This document shows, one piece after another, positions 25,246 to 33,320 of a stretch of DNA of 64,000 nt; positions within the stretch are counted from its first letter, which is position 1; every line of letters starts with the position of its first letter. Origin of the DNA: Mycobacterium arosiense ATCC BAA-1401 = DSM 45069 (lineage in GTDB: Bacteria; Actinomycetota; Actinomycetes; Mycobacteriales; Mycobacteriaceae); NCBI RefSeq assembly GCF_002086125.1, contig NZ_MVHG01000008.1, positions 50,024 to 114,023 on the forward strand, in the 5' to 3' direction. The notes below the pieces were generated by a model. That model saw only the letters and a program-made list of their open reading frames with translations. It was not told the DNA's origin and did not search any database. The position numbers and the translations under genes were made by a program.

Positions 25246-25542
25246 TCAACGCGTGAATCCCCACTCCGCCTCGTTCTCATCGGTTTTGAGGTGCTCGGCG
25301 GGATCCTCGGTGTCGGCCAGCGGTGGCTGCGAAGCGCGGGAGGTGCGTTGGCCGATTTCGGTGATGGCGTGCACCGGGCAGTCGAGCAGCGCGCGCATGA
25401 CCGCGTCGCGATCCGCCTCCGCCACCGTGCCGTCCCCGATGAGGGACGCATACCCCCAGTCGTCCAGCGAGAAGTATCCGGGCGCGTGCTTGGCGCAGAT
25501 GCCGAAGCCGTCGCAAATGGTGCGATCCAGACGGATTTTCAT
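25246..25542 (-). CDS. one-cluster ferredoxin (CxxFxxC type) with C-terminal extension
   Basis: A 98-residue ferredoxin starting at ATG 25542, which overlaps the NuoF-like stop (ATGA). Ligands are C10-DGFGI-C16 and the Cys in LLDCPVHAITEIG. The variable position of CXX?XXC(X)nCP is Phe13, which cannot ligate iron, so a [3Fe-4S] cluster is expected. About 30 extra residues after the cluster domain, ending DENEAEWGFTR, are acidic and could dock the reductase. Its direct coupling to the NuoF-like gene suggests that this pair is an NADH-ferredoxin electron chain. Confidence 0.9.
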   Translation of the reverse strand: MKIRLDRTICDGFGICAKHAPGYFSLDDWGYASLIGDGTVAEADRDAVMRALLDCPVHAITEIGQRTSRASQPPLADTEDPAEHLKTDENEAEWGFTR

Positions 25543-26834
25543 GCTTGCCTCACAGGTTCCGCCTCGTAGGGACGGTCCGCTCGGAATGCACCGCGGGTGC
25601 AGTCCGGGCAGGTGCCGTCGAGGTGGGCGCCGACGTCGTCCGGGAACTGATCGAGCAGGCTGGCGGCGACGTTGGTCGCGGCATCCAGCGTTGCGCACGC
25701 GCCGCGTCCACGCAGCAGCACCGACCAGCGGCGCAGCCGTTCGACGTCTTCGGCCGTCGCGGCGCCGTCGCGCAGCGCACCGGCGACCGCGGCCATTGCC
25801 GCCGTCCCGTTGAAGCACGATCCGCATTGGCCGGCGTTTTCGCGGTCGAAGTAGGCGAGCACGGATGCGGCCACCGCGACGGGGCAGTCCTCGGTGAGGA
25901 TCGAAATCGCACCGCAGCCCAGCCCGCTGCCGACGCGTCGCATCGTCTCGTGGTCCAGGCTGGTCTGCAGCACGGAGCGATTGAGCAGACCGGCGAAGTA
26001 GCCGCCCATCAGTGCTCCGCGGACCTGGTCGACCGGAACACCGTGCAGGGCAAGCAGTTCCGTGAACGGTAGGCCGTGCGGAAGTTCATACAGCACGGGA
26101 GCTCGCCCGCCTCCGGTGATGGTGGCCAGGAAGGTGCCCGGCGACAGCGTCGTGCCCTGCGACCGGAAATCGGCTGACCCGTGGCCCTGCAGGAAGGGGA
26201 GGTTGGCCAGGGTCTCGACGTTGCTCACCAGCGTGGGCCGCTCATCGACTCCCGCTTCGAAGGGCCGCGGCGGCTTGTCCGTCGGCTTGGCCGGGCCGCC
26301 GTTGATCGCCCGAACCGCGGCCGTCTCCTCGCCGGCCACGTACCCCGGCGCCACCGTGCGCAGGTCGACGGTGACGCCGAGCGCGCCGGGATCCAGCTCT
26401 TCGAGCGCGGATTCGATGCTGTGCGCCGATTCCCGGTCGGACACGTAGACGTAGGCGCGGTCGGCGGCAACGATCGCCGCGGCCAGCCGCAGTCCGTCCA
26501 GCACGAGGTGAGGCCGAGTGCGCAGCAGCCAGCGGTCCTTCACCGAAGCCGGTTCTCCCTCTTCGCCATTCGCGACGACGACGGGGACACCCAGCAGGCG
26601 TCCGTTGTCGCGCACCGACCGCAGCTTCACCGCCATTGGGAACGCCGCACCACCGCGGCCCACCAGGCCGCTGGATTCGACTTCGGTCAAGAATTCGTCG
26701 GCGTCGGCAAGCGGGCGGTAGCCACCGAGCTTGCGATAGGACGCCAGGTCTTCGCGGGCTTGCGCGCTCAGCAGCCGCGGCGCGCATCCGGGCAACGTCG
26801 CGGTGGCGATGATGGTGGACTCAGTGGTGTTCAA
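25539..26834 (-). CDS. NuoF-like NADH:ferredoxin oxidoreductase subunit
   Basis: A 431-residue relative of the complex I 51-kDa subunit (NuoF). The FMN/NADH region shows SGLVGRGGAAFPMAVKLRSV and VANGEEGEPASVKDRW. The soluble-ligand beta-grasp part includes FLATITGGGRAPVLYELPHG. The C-terminal iron-sulfur domain has NAGQCGSCFNGTAAM and LRGRGACATLDAA, with an extra CPDC pair near the end. It occurs without other Nuo subunits, next to a ferredoxin and an ACAD, so it probably passes NADH electrons to ferredoxins serving the P450 or Rieske enzymes. Confidence 0.88.
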   Translation of the reverse strand: MNTTESTIIATATLPGCAPRLLSAQAREDLASYRKLGGYRPLADADEFLTEVESSGLVGRGGAAFPMAVKLRSVRDNGRLLGVPVVVANGEEGEPASVKDRWLLRTRPHLVLDGLRLAAAIVAADRAYVYVSDRESAHSIESALEELDPGALGVTVDLRTVAPGYVAGEETAAVRAINGGPAKPTDKPPRPFEAGVDERPTLVSNVETLANLPFLQGHGSADFRSQGTTLSPGTFLATITGGGRAPVLYELPHGLPFTELLALHGVPVDQVRGALMGGYFAGLLNRSVLQTSLDHETMRRVGSGLGCGAISILTEDCPVAVAASVLAYFDRENAGQCGSCFNGTAAMAAVAGALRDGAATAEDVERLRRWSVLLRGRGACATLDAATNVAASLLDQFPDDVGAHLDGTCPDCTRGAFRADRPYEAEPVRQA

Positions 26835-26870
26835 AGCTGGCCTGTCATGGTGTTAGTTAGGCTTGCGCAC

Positions 26871-27344
26871 ATGCGAACTGCGGTGGTGCGTGTCAACGTC
26901 GACCCGGAGGGCGCGCTCACGTCCGCACGACTACGCGACGGCATGGCGGCTCTCCTCGAGCTGGTGGCCGCGACCGGCGCGGACGTGGTCGATAAGGACC
27001 TCGCATCCCTGCCCGCGAGCCGCCGCGAGGTGGAACTGCTCGTTGCGGCCGAGGACGGCGACACGGCCAAGGCCACCGCAATCGGATTGTGCGCCAGCGC
27101 GTTCGGCGTCGACCCCGTTGCGGGAGTGATCACCTTCGTCAGCCGGGGAACCGACGACGACGCCTACGGCGTGCTGTCCGCGTTCGGGCTCACCGGTGAC
27201 GTCGAGCGCATCCCCGGTGATGACGGATTCGACATCGTCCATGTGACCCTGCGCGAGTCCGACCTCGAACGGATTCCGGAAAGCCGCGTGCACACCGCGC
27301 TGGAGGCGTCGCTGAATTGCGAGGTCCACATCCGCACCGTGTAG
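26871..27344 (+). CDS. hypothetical protein
   Basis: A 157-residue soluble, acidic protein divergent from the NuoF-like gene. I use ATG 26871 (start MRTAVVRVNVDPEGALTSAR); ATG 26847 in the same frame is an alternative, and neither has a clear ribosome site. The first half resembles a ferredoxin-like fold with a repeated helix (RDGMAALLELVAATGADVVD), and the second half ends ALEASLNCEVHIRTV. I see no catalytic motif. It converges on the hydrolase at 27371. Confidence 0.7.
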   Translation: MRTAVVRVNVDPEGALTSARLRDGMAALLELVAATGADVVDKDLASLPASRREVELLVAAEDGDTAKATAIGLCASAFGVDPVAGVITFVSRGTDDDAYGVLSAFGLTGDVERIPGDDGFDIVHVTLRESDLERIPESRVHTALEASLNCEVHIRTV

Positions 27345-27370
27345 GAAGCTCGACATACGACGTAGCGCCA

Positions 27371-28237
27371 TCACGAATCCAGAAAGTCCAGAATCGCGGG
27401 TGCCGCTTGCACCCAGGTGTCGAACATGTTGAAGTGCTGCACCCGGCCGGCGGCGCGGTCTTCGGACGCACGCTCCCAGGCGTCCTCGGGCCACGGCGGG
27501 TCGATGAGCTTGGATCCCTTGATCAGGCAGCTGACTTCCAGCGACGTCCGCTTCGGGTGATCCATGTCGTTCTCACCGCCACGAATGATCAACGTGGGGA
27601 CCTTGATCCGGTCGAACATCTCGTCTTCGACGCCCGGAATCGTCTGCCCCGGCTTGGACACGAAGGCGTTGAGCCAGCGCAGCATGACCTTGAGGAATTC
27701 ATCGGAGTCGAAGTCCAGGAACCGCTGCTTGTTGGCCGGGTTTTCTTCGATGCGCTCACGCCATTCGGCGACCTTCACCACGCCGTCCATGCCGGTGCCG
27801 CGCACCGCGAGGATGCTGGGAATGATGTAGAACGAGCCGAGTACGAAGGTGCCGTAAATGCCGCCGACGATGTTCCACACCACGAGCTTGGTGACCATCT
27901 CCGGGTACAGCATCGCGGTGAGCATGGAATCCCGCGCCCCGCCGGAACCTCCGGCCAGAATGCAGCGCTCGAAGCCCAGGCCGGTCACCAGCTTGTGCAG
28001 CGTCTCGGCGCGCATGTGGGACTCGCTCTGTCCGTAGAACTGCACATCCGAGGCGCCACAGTTGGGCCGGTCCCACAGCAGCACCCGATAGCCGCCCGCG
28101 ACCAGCGCGTCGGCCAGCGGACGCAGGCCGGGGATTTCCTTGCTGAACCGGCCGCCCGGCGTCAGCGCAATGAGATCGCCGGAGTCACCGAGGATTTCGT
28201 AGACGACATTTCCCCCGTTGATTTCGATAGAAGGCAC
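27371..28237 (-). CDS. alpha/beta hydrolase
   Basis: A 288-residue alpha/beta hydrolase with GTG start after AGGAGA. The oxyanion region is ALTPGGRFSKEIPGL, the nucleophile elbow CILAGGSGGARDSM, where the usual GxSxG is GGSGG, an acid residue is likely in RGGENDMDHP, and the His in RVQHFNMFDTW. The pattern resembles ring-opening C-C or ester hydrolases (MhpC-like) more than lipases. It is the last gene of the four-gene operon 30928-27371, downstream of a Rieske ferredoxin and two amidohydrolases. Confidence 0.9.
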   Translation of the reverse strand: MPSIEINGGNVVYEILGDSGDLIALTPGGRFSKEIPGLRPLADALVAGGYRVLLWDRPNCGASDVQFYGQSESHMRAETLHKLVTGLGFERCILAGGSGGARDSMLTAMLYPEMVTKLVVWNIVGGIYGTFVLGSFYIIPSILAVRGTGMDGVVKVAEWRERIEENPANKQRFLDFDSDEFLKVMLRWLNAFVSKPGQTIPGVEDEMFDRIKVPTLIIRGGENDMDHPKRTSLEVSCLIKGSKLIDPPWPEDAWERASEDRAAGRVQHFNMFDTWVQAAPAILDFLDS

Positions 28238-28252
28238 CCGATTCTCCTGTGG

Positions 28253-28651
28253 TTAGGCCTGAACCAAAACGTCGTTGCCGACGACGCGCACCGGGTAGGT
28301 GCGGATGCTCCATTCCGGCTTGACCGCCGTCGTGCCGGTCGCCAGCTCGAAACCCCATTGGTGCCAAGGGCAGTAGATGTATTCCAGGTCGCGCACCATG
28401 ACCGAGTCACCCGGTGCGGTCTCATCGACGATGGTGCGCCCCCGGGCTCGTCCCGAACACAGTGGGCCGCCCTGGTGGGGGCAGTAGTTCGCGATGGCGT
28501 AGAAAGTTCCGTTGACGTTGTAGACGCCGACGCCGTGGCGTCCGATCGGCACCAGTTTGTGGGTGCCCGGCGGGATTTCGTCTACGGTGGCGACAACGTG
28601 CTCGCGGCCCTGGGCGAGACGGGGCTCGGGCCGTTTGGTTTCTTCGGTCAA
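28253..28651 (-). CDS. Rieske [2Fe-2S] ferredoxin
   Basis: A 132-residue soluble Rieske protein. The cluster ligands are in NYCPHQGGPLC and IYCPWHQWGFEL (C-x-H and C-x-x-H). The domain is complete, with no membrane anchor, so it looks like the electron-transfer component of a ring-hydroxylating oxygenase. No oxygenase alpha subunit is in this operon; the one at 6555 is the only candidate in the window. It begins 1 bp after the upstream amidohydrolase stop. Confidence 0.93.
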   Translation of the reverse strand: MTEETKRPEPRLAQGREHVVATVDEIPPGTHKLVPIGRHGVGVYNVNGTFYAIANYCPHQGGPLCSGRARGRTIVDETAPGDSVMVRDLEYIYCPWHQWGFELATGTTAVKPEWSIRTYPVRVVGNDVLVQA

Positions 28652-28652
28652 C

Positions 28653-29798
28653 TCAGAGCACCCGGGTCTGACCCTCGAGGACCGGAACGGTCTCGGGCAG
28701 GTGATACGTCGCGATGCCGTTCTTGTACATCACCGCGTCGCGGGCGTACTTGGGCAGGTGTTTGACCAACCAGCGCGGGTCATCGAACGTCCAGTGCGGG
28801 TAGTCCGACGAGAAGAGCAGGATCTTTTCGCACTCCATCCATTCCAGCGCGCGGGTCAGTTCGGTCTTGTCCTCGGGATAATCCAGCGGCTGGGTGGTGA
28901 ACTTGATGTGGTCCTTGACGTACTCGGACGGCTTGCGCTTGATGTCGAGCCACGACTTGCGGGCGTCGTAGATCGCGTCCATGCGCCACATCAGGGGCAG
29001 GATCCAGCTGAAGGCGTGCTCGACGAACACGATTCGCAGTGTCGGGAACCGGTCGAAGACGCCGTCGAAGATCAGGCTCATCACCTGGTTGGCCGCCAGC
29101 AGGGAGTAGGTCACCATGAAGTCGTGGTTGTAGCTGGGGAATCCCACCGGGGGGATCGGCAGCTCGTCGAACTGGCTGCGGGACAGGTGGCAGCTCACGG
29201 TGATGTCATTTTTGGTGGCCGCCGCCCAGATCGGGTCGTACTTCGGGTGACCCCAGGACGGCCGCGGCTCGGCCTTGATCAAGATCTGCGCCATGAACGG
29301 GTGCCCGGCCCAGCGTTCGATCTCGCGCACCGACTCCTCCGGCTCCTCGATCGCAATGCAAATCGAGCCGCGCCACCGCTCGTGCCAGTTGTTCTGACTG
29401 TCCAGCCAGTGATTGGCCTGCCAGTCGTTGAGCGCGGCCGACATCGCGTGCTGCGCTTCGGGTAGACGCGCCGGATAGGCCGCCGGCTCCAGGATCGCGA
29501 TGTCGGAGCCGGCCTCCATGATCAGCTGGCGAAACGCCAAATCCGGGTCGCTGCAAGGGAACTCGCCGTTGGGCGGAAACGAGTCCACCCGCATCGCATA
29601 GGAGTGCGCGTAGTCCGGGGCGTCATAGTAGATCTGCTCACCAACGGTGCGGGTGAGGAAGTACTTGCTGCGCCACGGCTCGGGGATGTACGGGAGCAGC
29701 TCTCCGCGCTTGGGGGCCGGGTGGACATCCGAGTCGACGCAGCGGACGGCTATGCGCTCGGTAGCGGGAACCCGCTCCTGCGAATGGGTCAACGTCAT
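28653..29798 (-). CDS. ACMSD-like amidohydrolase
   Basis: A 381-residue amidohydrolase-2 family protein starting at ATG 29798 (GAGGAG about 6 nt upstream). The N-terminal metal motif is VRCVDSDVHPAPK, with D24-V-H26. Further family signatures are TVSCHLSRSQ (His), FVEHAFSWILP and LLFSSDYPHWTFDDP with the C-terminal Asp. It is probably a decarboxylase or hydrolase of a carboxylated ring or ring-cleavage product. It shares its operon with a second member of the same family, so the two may form a heteromer or act in sequence. Confidence 0.9.
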   Translation of the reverse strand: MTLTHSQERVPATERIAVRCVDSDVHPAPKRGELLPYIPEPWRSKYFLTRTVGEQIYYDAPDYAHSYAMRVDSFPPNGEFPCSDPDLAFRQLIMEAGSDIAILEPAAYPARLPEAQHAMSAALNDWQANHWLDSQNNWHERWRGSICIAIEEPEESVREIERWAGHPFMAQILIKAEPRPSWGHPKYDPIWAAATKNDITVSCHLSRSQFDELPIPPVGFPSYNHDFMVTYSLLAANQVMSLIFDGVFDRFPTLRIVFVEHAFSWILPLMWRMDAIYDARKSWLDIKRKPSEYVKDHIKFTTQPLDYPEDKTELTRALEWMECEKILLFSSDYPHWTFDDPRWLVKHLPKYARDAVMYKNGIATYHLPETVPVLEGQTRVL

Positions 29799-29827
29799 CT
29801 GGCTCTCCTCAGTCTTTCGCGATACTT

Positions 29828-30928
29828 CTACTGTGCGCCCACCCCGGCGGGGATGTCTATGCCATAGAGCTGGGCCGCGTTGCGCCAGCACAGCTTCTCG
29901 CGCTGCTCGGCGGACAACGCCCTGGGCAGCTTGCTGACATCGCCGCATTGCCAGTGTGGATAGCTCGAGCCGAACATCACCATGTCGTCCTTACCGGTGA
30001 AGCCGAACCATTCGCCGGCGAATTCGGTGTCGCCAGGACCATCGAGACTGCCCTGGACGAAGAACACGTGACCGGGCAGGTAATCGCTGGGAATCCGCGG
30101 GGCCCACGGTGTCTGCTCCAGGTGCGGGCGGCCAAAGGTGTCCATCCGCCAGATGAACGGCGTCACGAAGTCCGCGGCGCCATCGCCCCAAACGAACTTC
30201 AGGCCGTCAAATCGCTCGAACACTCCCTCGGCGATCATGTTCATCAGGTGATAGATGTAGTTCAGCGCCATGAAGCTGACGTACTGCTCGTAAGTCCTGG
30301 TATTCCCGTTCGGCGTCGGTGGAAAAGCGATACCCGAGCCGACCTCGATGTGCGCCGCAACGGGCAGTCCGGCGTCGACGGCGGCCTCCCAGATCGGCCA
30401 GAACTGCGGTTTGCCGTAGAGCTCGCGGGATTGCAGCGGGACGCCGATCTGGACCACCCGGGGATGCGCACGCCACCTCTCGATCTCGCGCAGCGCGCCG
30501 GGGATGTCGTCGGGGTTGACCCGGATGGTGCCGCGCAACCGCTCGCCGAACTGGCTGGACTCCAGCCAGTTCGACACCATCATGTCGTTGTGCGCGGCGT
30601 GCAGTGCGCTACCCAGGTGCCGGTCCGGCATGATGCCGCGCGCCATCGGATGCAGCACCGCCACATCGACGCCGCGCTTCGAAAACAGTTCATTGGCAAC
30701 AAAATCCGGGTCCGAACCGGGATACTGGCGATCCGGGCCCTCGGTGTTGGGCGCGTACTCACCGCCGGGGGCGCCGTACCAGTCCATCTCGTAGTCGGGA
30801 AACCCGCGGCTCTTGAACGGCTCGCGCAGGGTCTTGCGCAGCGCCTTAGTGGACGGGAAGAAGATGTGCACGCTCGCGTCGATCAGCGGGGTGCTGGTTC
30901 CGTCGGCGTGTGTGATCACCAGAGCCAC
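29828..30928 (-). CDS. ACMSD-like amidohydrolase
   Basis: A 366-residue amidohydrolase-2 protein. The metal motif is PLIDASVHIFFPST (D17 and H21), so the spacing between Asp and His is longer than the D-x-H seen in the other three copies here, an unusual feature. The later signatures are LPVAAHIEVGSG, FVWGDGAADFV and MFGSSYPHWQCGD, where the usual Asp in SDYPH is Ser. The missing Asp and altered first motif suggest a non-catalytic or modified subunit that may pair with the protein at 28653. GTG 30919 is an alternative start with better ribosome-site spacing. This gene heads the operon. Confidence 0.87.
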   Translation of the reverse strand: MALVITHADGTSTPLIDASVHIFFPSTKALRKTLREPFKSRGFPDYEMDWYGAPGGEYAPNTEGPDRQYPGSDPDFVANELFSKRGVDVAVLHPMARGIMPDRHLGSALHAAHNDMMVSNWLESSQFGERLRGTIRVNPDDIPGALREIERWRAHPRVVQIGVPLQSRELYGKPQFWPIWEAAVDAGLPVAAHIEVGSGIAFPPTPNGNTRTYEQYVSFMALNYIYHLMNMIAEGVFERFDGLKFVWGDGAADFVTPFIWRMDTFGRPHLEQTPWAPRIPSDYLPGHVFFVQGSLDGPGDTEFAGEWFGFTGKDDMVMFGSSYPHWQCGDVSKLPRALSAEQREKLCWRNAAQLYGIDIPAGVGAQ

Positions 30929-31094
30929 CCTTCGGCTGCGGAAGCAAAAGCCGGCCGCGCGAAATCATAGGATAGCCAATCTAACATTCTGCTCAGTGGT
31001 CCATCAACGGGTTTCCGGTAAGCATTTCGTTTAATCATCGTCGCTGGTGGCGGGCCTTTTGCGAGGGTAGGAGCAAGTATCGTTCTTTATTATG

Positions 31095-31109
31095 GATAAT
31101 ACCATTCTC
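31095..31109. promoter_or_regulatory. imperfect copy of the 15-bp palindrome
   Basis: On the minus strand it reads GAGAAT-GGT-ATTATC, eleven of twelve half-site bases. It contains TATTAT, a good minus-strand -10. The nearest gene it could drive is the amidohydrolase operon starting at 30928, about 165 bp downstream, which would require a longer leader than at the perfect sites. Confidence 0.45.
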
Positions 31110-31167
31110 CGAGTTGGCGGACGGACGCGATCCGCAGGCCTCGTCGCCCCGGCCGCCGATGCGATGG

Positions 31168-31418
31168 CTAGTTCGATGAACCCACTGTCACACCCGCGGC
31201 CCGCTCGAACGGTTTGATCACCGCCGTGAAATCGGAGTCGGGCCCCTCGTCGCGGGCGAGCGCCTCCCAGATCCGGCCGATCGTCTCGGCCTCGGCGGGC
31301 ACCGCGAGCGCCCGCGCTTCGTCGAGGTAAAGACGCACATCCTTGAGCATCAGGCCAGCGGCGAAGCGTATGCCACGGGAAGGCCCATGTTTCCGAGTCC
31401 GATGAACCCGACCGCCAC
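31168..31418 (-). pseudogene. internally deleted 6-PGDH-like/hydroxyisobutyrate dehydrogenase
   Basis: The gene starts GTG 31418 with an intact Rossmann opening (AVGFIGLGNMGLPVAYAS) and terminates after 22 codons. In another frame the sequence resumes with the family's C-terminal helix, FAAGLMLKDVRLYLDEARAL to TAVIKPFERAAGVTV, ending at 31168. About 200 central residues are missing, including the substrate loop and catalytic Lys, and the join is out of frame. It lies 9 bp downstream of the carboxymuconolactone decarboxylase stop, so it was once part of that operon. The intact homologue in the window is at 17385. Confidence 0.85.
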
Positions 31419-31427
31419 GCCGCGCCC

Positions 31428-31808
31428 CTAGTCCCGGTCCAGATCGGCGAACGTCTCACCGGCGATGCGAAAGCTGTCGACGGCGGCCGGCACGCCGGCG
31501 TAGATGGCCACCTGCAGGAAGACCTCGCGGATCTCCTCGCGGGTGACGCCGTTGGTCAGTGCCGCCTTGATGTGCGTGCGCAATTCGTTGGGCCGGTTGA
31601 GCACCGAGATCATCGCCAGGTTGAGCACGCTGCGGGTCTTCCGGGGTAGCTCTTCACGACCCCACACGGCACCCCAGCAGTATTCGGTGACGAGATCTTG
31701 CAAGGGCGCGGTGAAGTCATCCGCGTCGGCCAGGGCGCGGTTGACGTATTCTTCGCCCAGCACCTCGGAGCGGATGTACAGCCCCCGCTGGTAGGTGTCG
31801 CGATCCAA
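31428..31808 (-). CDS. carboxymuconolactone decarboxylase family protein
   Basis: A 126-residue CMD-family protein. The TTG at 31808 is chosen because GGGAGAAG lies just upstream and the product then starts LDRDTYQRGLYIRSEVLGEE, the normal PcaC-type N-terminus. Core motifs are PRKTRSVLNLAMISVLNRPN and LRTHIKAALTNGVTREEI, then EVFLQVAIYAGVPAAVDSF. Family members decarboxylate lactones in aromatic degradation. It is distinct from the AhpD-like protein at 7859. The 260 bp upstream to 32069 hold no gene. Confidence 0.87.
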   Translation of the reverse strand: MDRDTYQRGLYIRSEVLGEEYVNRALADADDFTAPLQDLVTEYCWGAVWGREELPRKTRSVLNLAMISVLNRPNELRTHIKAALTNGVTREEIREVFLQVAIYAGVPAAVDSFRIAGETFADLDRD

Positions 31809-32068
31809 TGCACTTCTCCCTTCAGTTCGGGGCAGCGGTCCCCGATGTCGTCGTCCGTACGCTGCCGAGGTTCCGATTGCCTGAGCGCAGTCTTGCACCG
31901 TGTCCGCCGGGCGCGGTCTACAGTCGAGCTTCAAATGGACCTGCCCGCCCGTGCTCTCGTTGCCGTGGGTGAGTGCCGCCGCATGATCGTCAACGAATAT
32001 TTGTGCGGCGGTTGGGAATACGAGCTGATAGTGCGGAGCTGGGCGACTCTAGGCGTCGAGGAGAAGCG

Positions 32069-32197
32069 GTGACCGAAGCGAGCGCGGACATCTGGGAAGT
32101 GATGTCGACGGCCCGGACGATCAGGCGCCCGCTGGCCGAATTCGTCAACCTCGACCCCTGGGACAACGCGGCTGACGGCCTCGTAACCAGCAGTTAG
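32069..32197 (+). pseudogene. internally deleted nitroreductase
   Basis: GTG 32069, after GAGGAGAAG, opens VTEASADIWEVMSTARTIRR, which is the FMN-binding N-terminus of nitroreductase-family proteins. The frame then jumps directly to PLAEFVNLDPWDN and stops at 32197, leaving 42 residues where about 200 are expected. The second part looks like the family's C-terminal end. Reading frame is kept across the join, but no functional flavoprotein could form. The gene is divergent from the CMD gene, whose operon also carries an internally deleted member. Confidence 0.7.
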
Positions 32198-32275
32198 ATC
32201 GCTGGCGAAAGTCCGCCCTTGCCGGCCCCCCGGGTGTTCCCATGCCCGGATTCAGAGATTATTACTTCCGCAACC

Positions 32276-32290
32276 GAGAATGGTATTCTC
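32276..32290. promoter_or_regulatory. perfect operator-like palindrome before an ACAD pair (site 4)
   Basis: GAGAAT-GGT-ATTCTC ends 31 bp before the start at 32322. TATTCT at 32284-32289 matches a -10 hexamer, so a repressor here would block the promoter of the two-gene ACAD operon. Confidence 0.72.
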
Positions 32291-32321
32291 GCCGTGACAG
32301 TCACGACGAGAGGCGGCGCGG

Positions 32322-33320
32322 ATGCTGTTGGAGTTCGATGCTGACCAGCGACTGTGGCAGGACACGGTGCGCGACGCCGTCGCGAAGCAGTGCCCGCCGT
32401 CGTTGGTGCGCAGTGTGGCCGAAGAGGGCGTCGACCCCAGCCCGTTGTGGAAATCGTATGTAGATCAGGGGTGGACCGAGCTCAGCGATCCCGACAGCGC
32501 CGTCGAGCTTGCCATCGTGCTCGAGCAGCTCGGCCACGCCACCGACCCCACCCCGTTCCTGGCGACGATGAGCCAGTTCGGGCCGCTCGCCGCGGACCGC
32601 TTCGACCCCCACCAGTCGGGCACCGCGGTCTACGGCGGGGTCGGCGCGCACCGCGACGCCGAGGGTTGGGTAATGGAGGGCACGGCGCGGCACGTGCTCG
32701 ACGGAGATCGCGCGGATCGGCTGGCGGTGGTGACCGACGCCGGGGTGTTCCTGGTCGCCTCCAGCCAGGTGTCGGCCCGGCGCGCGGCGGTGTTCGATCC
32801 GGTACTGCACGTCGCCGACCTGTCGTTCCCGCAGGTTCGGGTGCCCGACAGTGACCGGCTGACCGTCGACGCGGAACGCGCTCACCATTTCGCGCTGACC
32901 GGCATGGCGATCACGATGGTCGGCGCCTGCCAACGCATCCTGGACCTGGTGCTCGAGCACGTGAGTAGCCGCCAGCAGTTCGGCGTGCCGATCGGCTCGT
33001 TCCAGGCCGTGCAGCACAAGGCCGCCGACATGCACGTCGCTGTGCAACGGGCGCGTGCGCTCGCCTACTTCGCCGCGTTGACGATCGCGGCCGACGATCC
33101 CCGGCGCCGACTGGCGGCCGCGATGGCCAAGGCGTCGGCCGGCGAATGCCAGTCGCTGGTCTTCCGGCACGGTTTACAGCTGCATGGCGCAATGGGATTC
33201 ACCTGGGAGAACGACCTGCAGTTTGCGCTGAAACGCGCTAAGGCGGGCGAGCTGATGCTCGGCGGCGCGGCGGAGCACCGGGCGCGAATCGCGGAGGAAT
33301 ACCGTGCAGCTGACTTTTGA
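32322..33320 (+). CDS. acyl-CoA dehydrogenase, Glu-bearing subunit
   Basis: A 332-residue ACAD with a shortened, divergent N-terminal domain (MLLEFDADQRLWQDTVRDAV). The C-terminal helical domain is well kept: SRQQFGVPIGSFQAVQHKAA and LQLHGAMGFTWENDLQFALK, where Glu in TWEND aligns with MCAD Glu376. The gene overlaps the next ACAD by 17 bp, so the products are made in equal amounts and probably form an alpha2-beta2 enzyme, as known for mycobacterial FadE pairs in sterol degradation. Confidence 0.9.
   Translation: MLLEFDADQRLWQDTVRDAVAKQCPPSLVRSVAEEGVDPSPLWKSYVDQGWTELSDPDSAVELAIVLEQLGHATDPTPFLATMSQFGPLAADRFDPHQSGTAVYGGVGAHRDAEGWVMEGTARHVLDGDRADRLAVVTDAGVFLVASSQVSARRAAVFDPVLHVADLSFPQVRVPDSDRLTVDAERAHHFALTGMAITMVGACQRILDLVLEHVSSRQQFGVPIGSFQAVQHKAADMHVAVQRARALAYFAALTIAADDPRRRLAAAMAKASAGECQSLVFRHGLQLHGAMGFTWENDLQFALKRAKAGELMLGGAAEHRARIAEEYRAADF

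Noticed and set aside
28240..28252. GAGAATC word upstream of the hydrolase at 27371, considered as a regulatory half-site
   Set aside because: It is part of the AGGAGA ribosome binding site in a 15-bp gap inside an operon, so a promoter there is unlikely.
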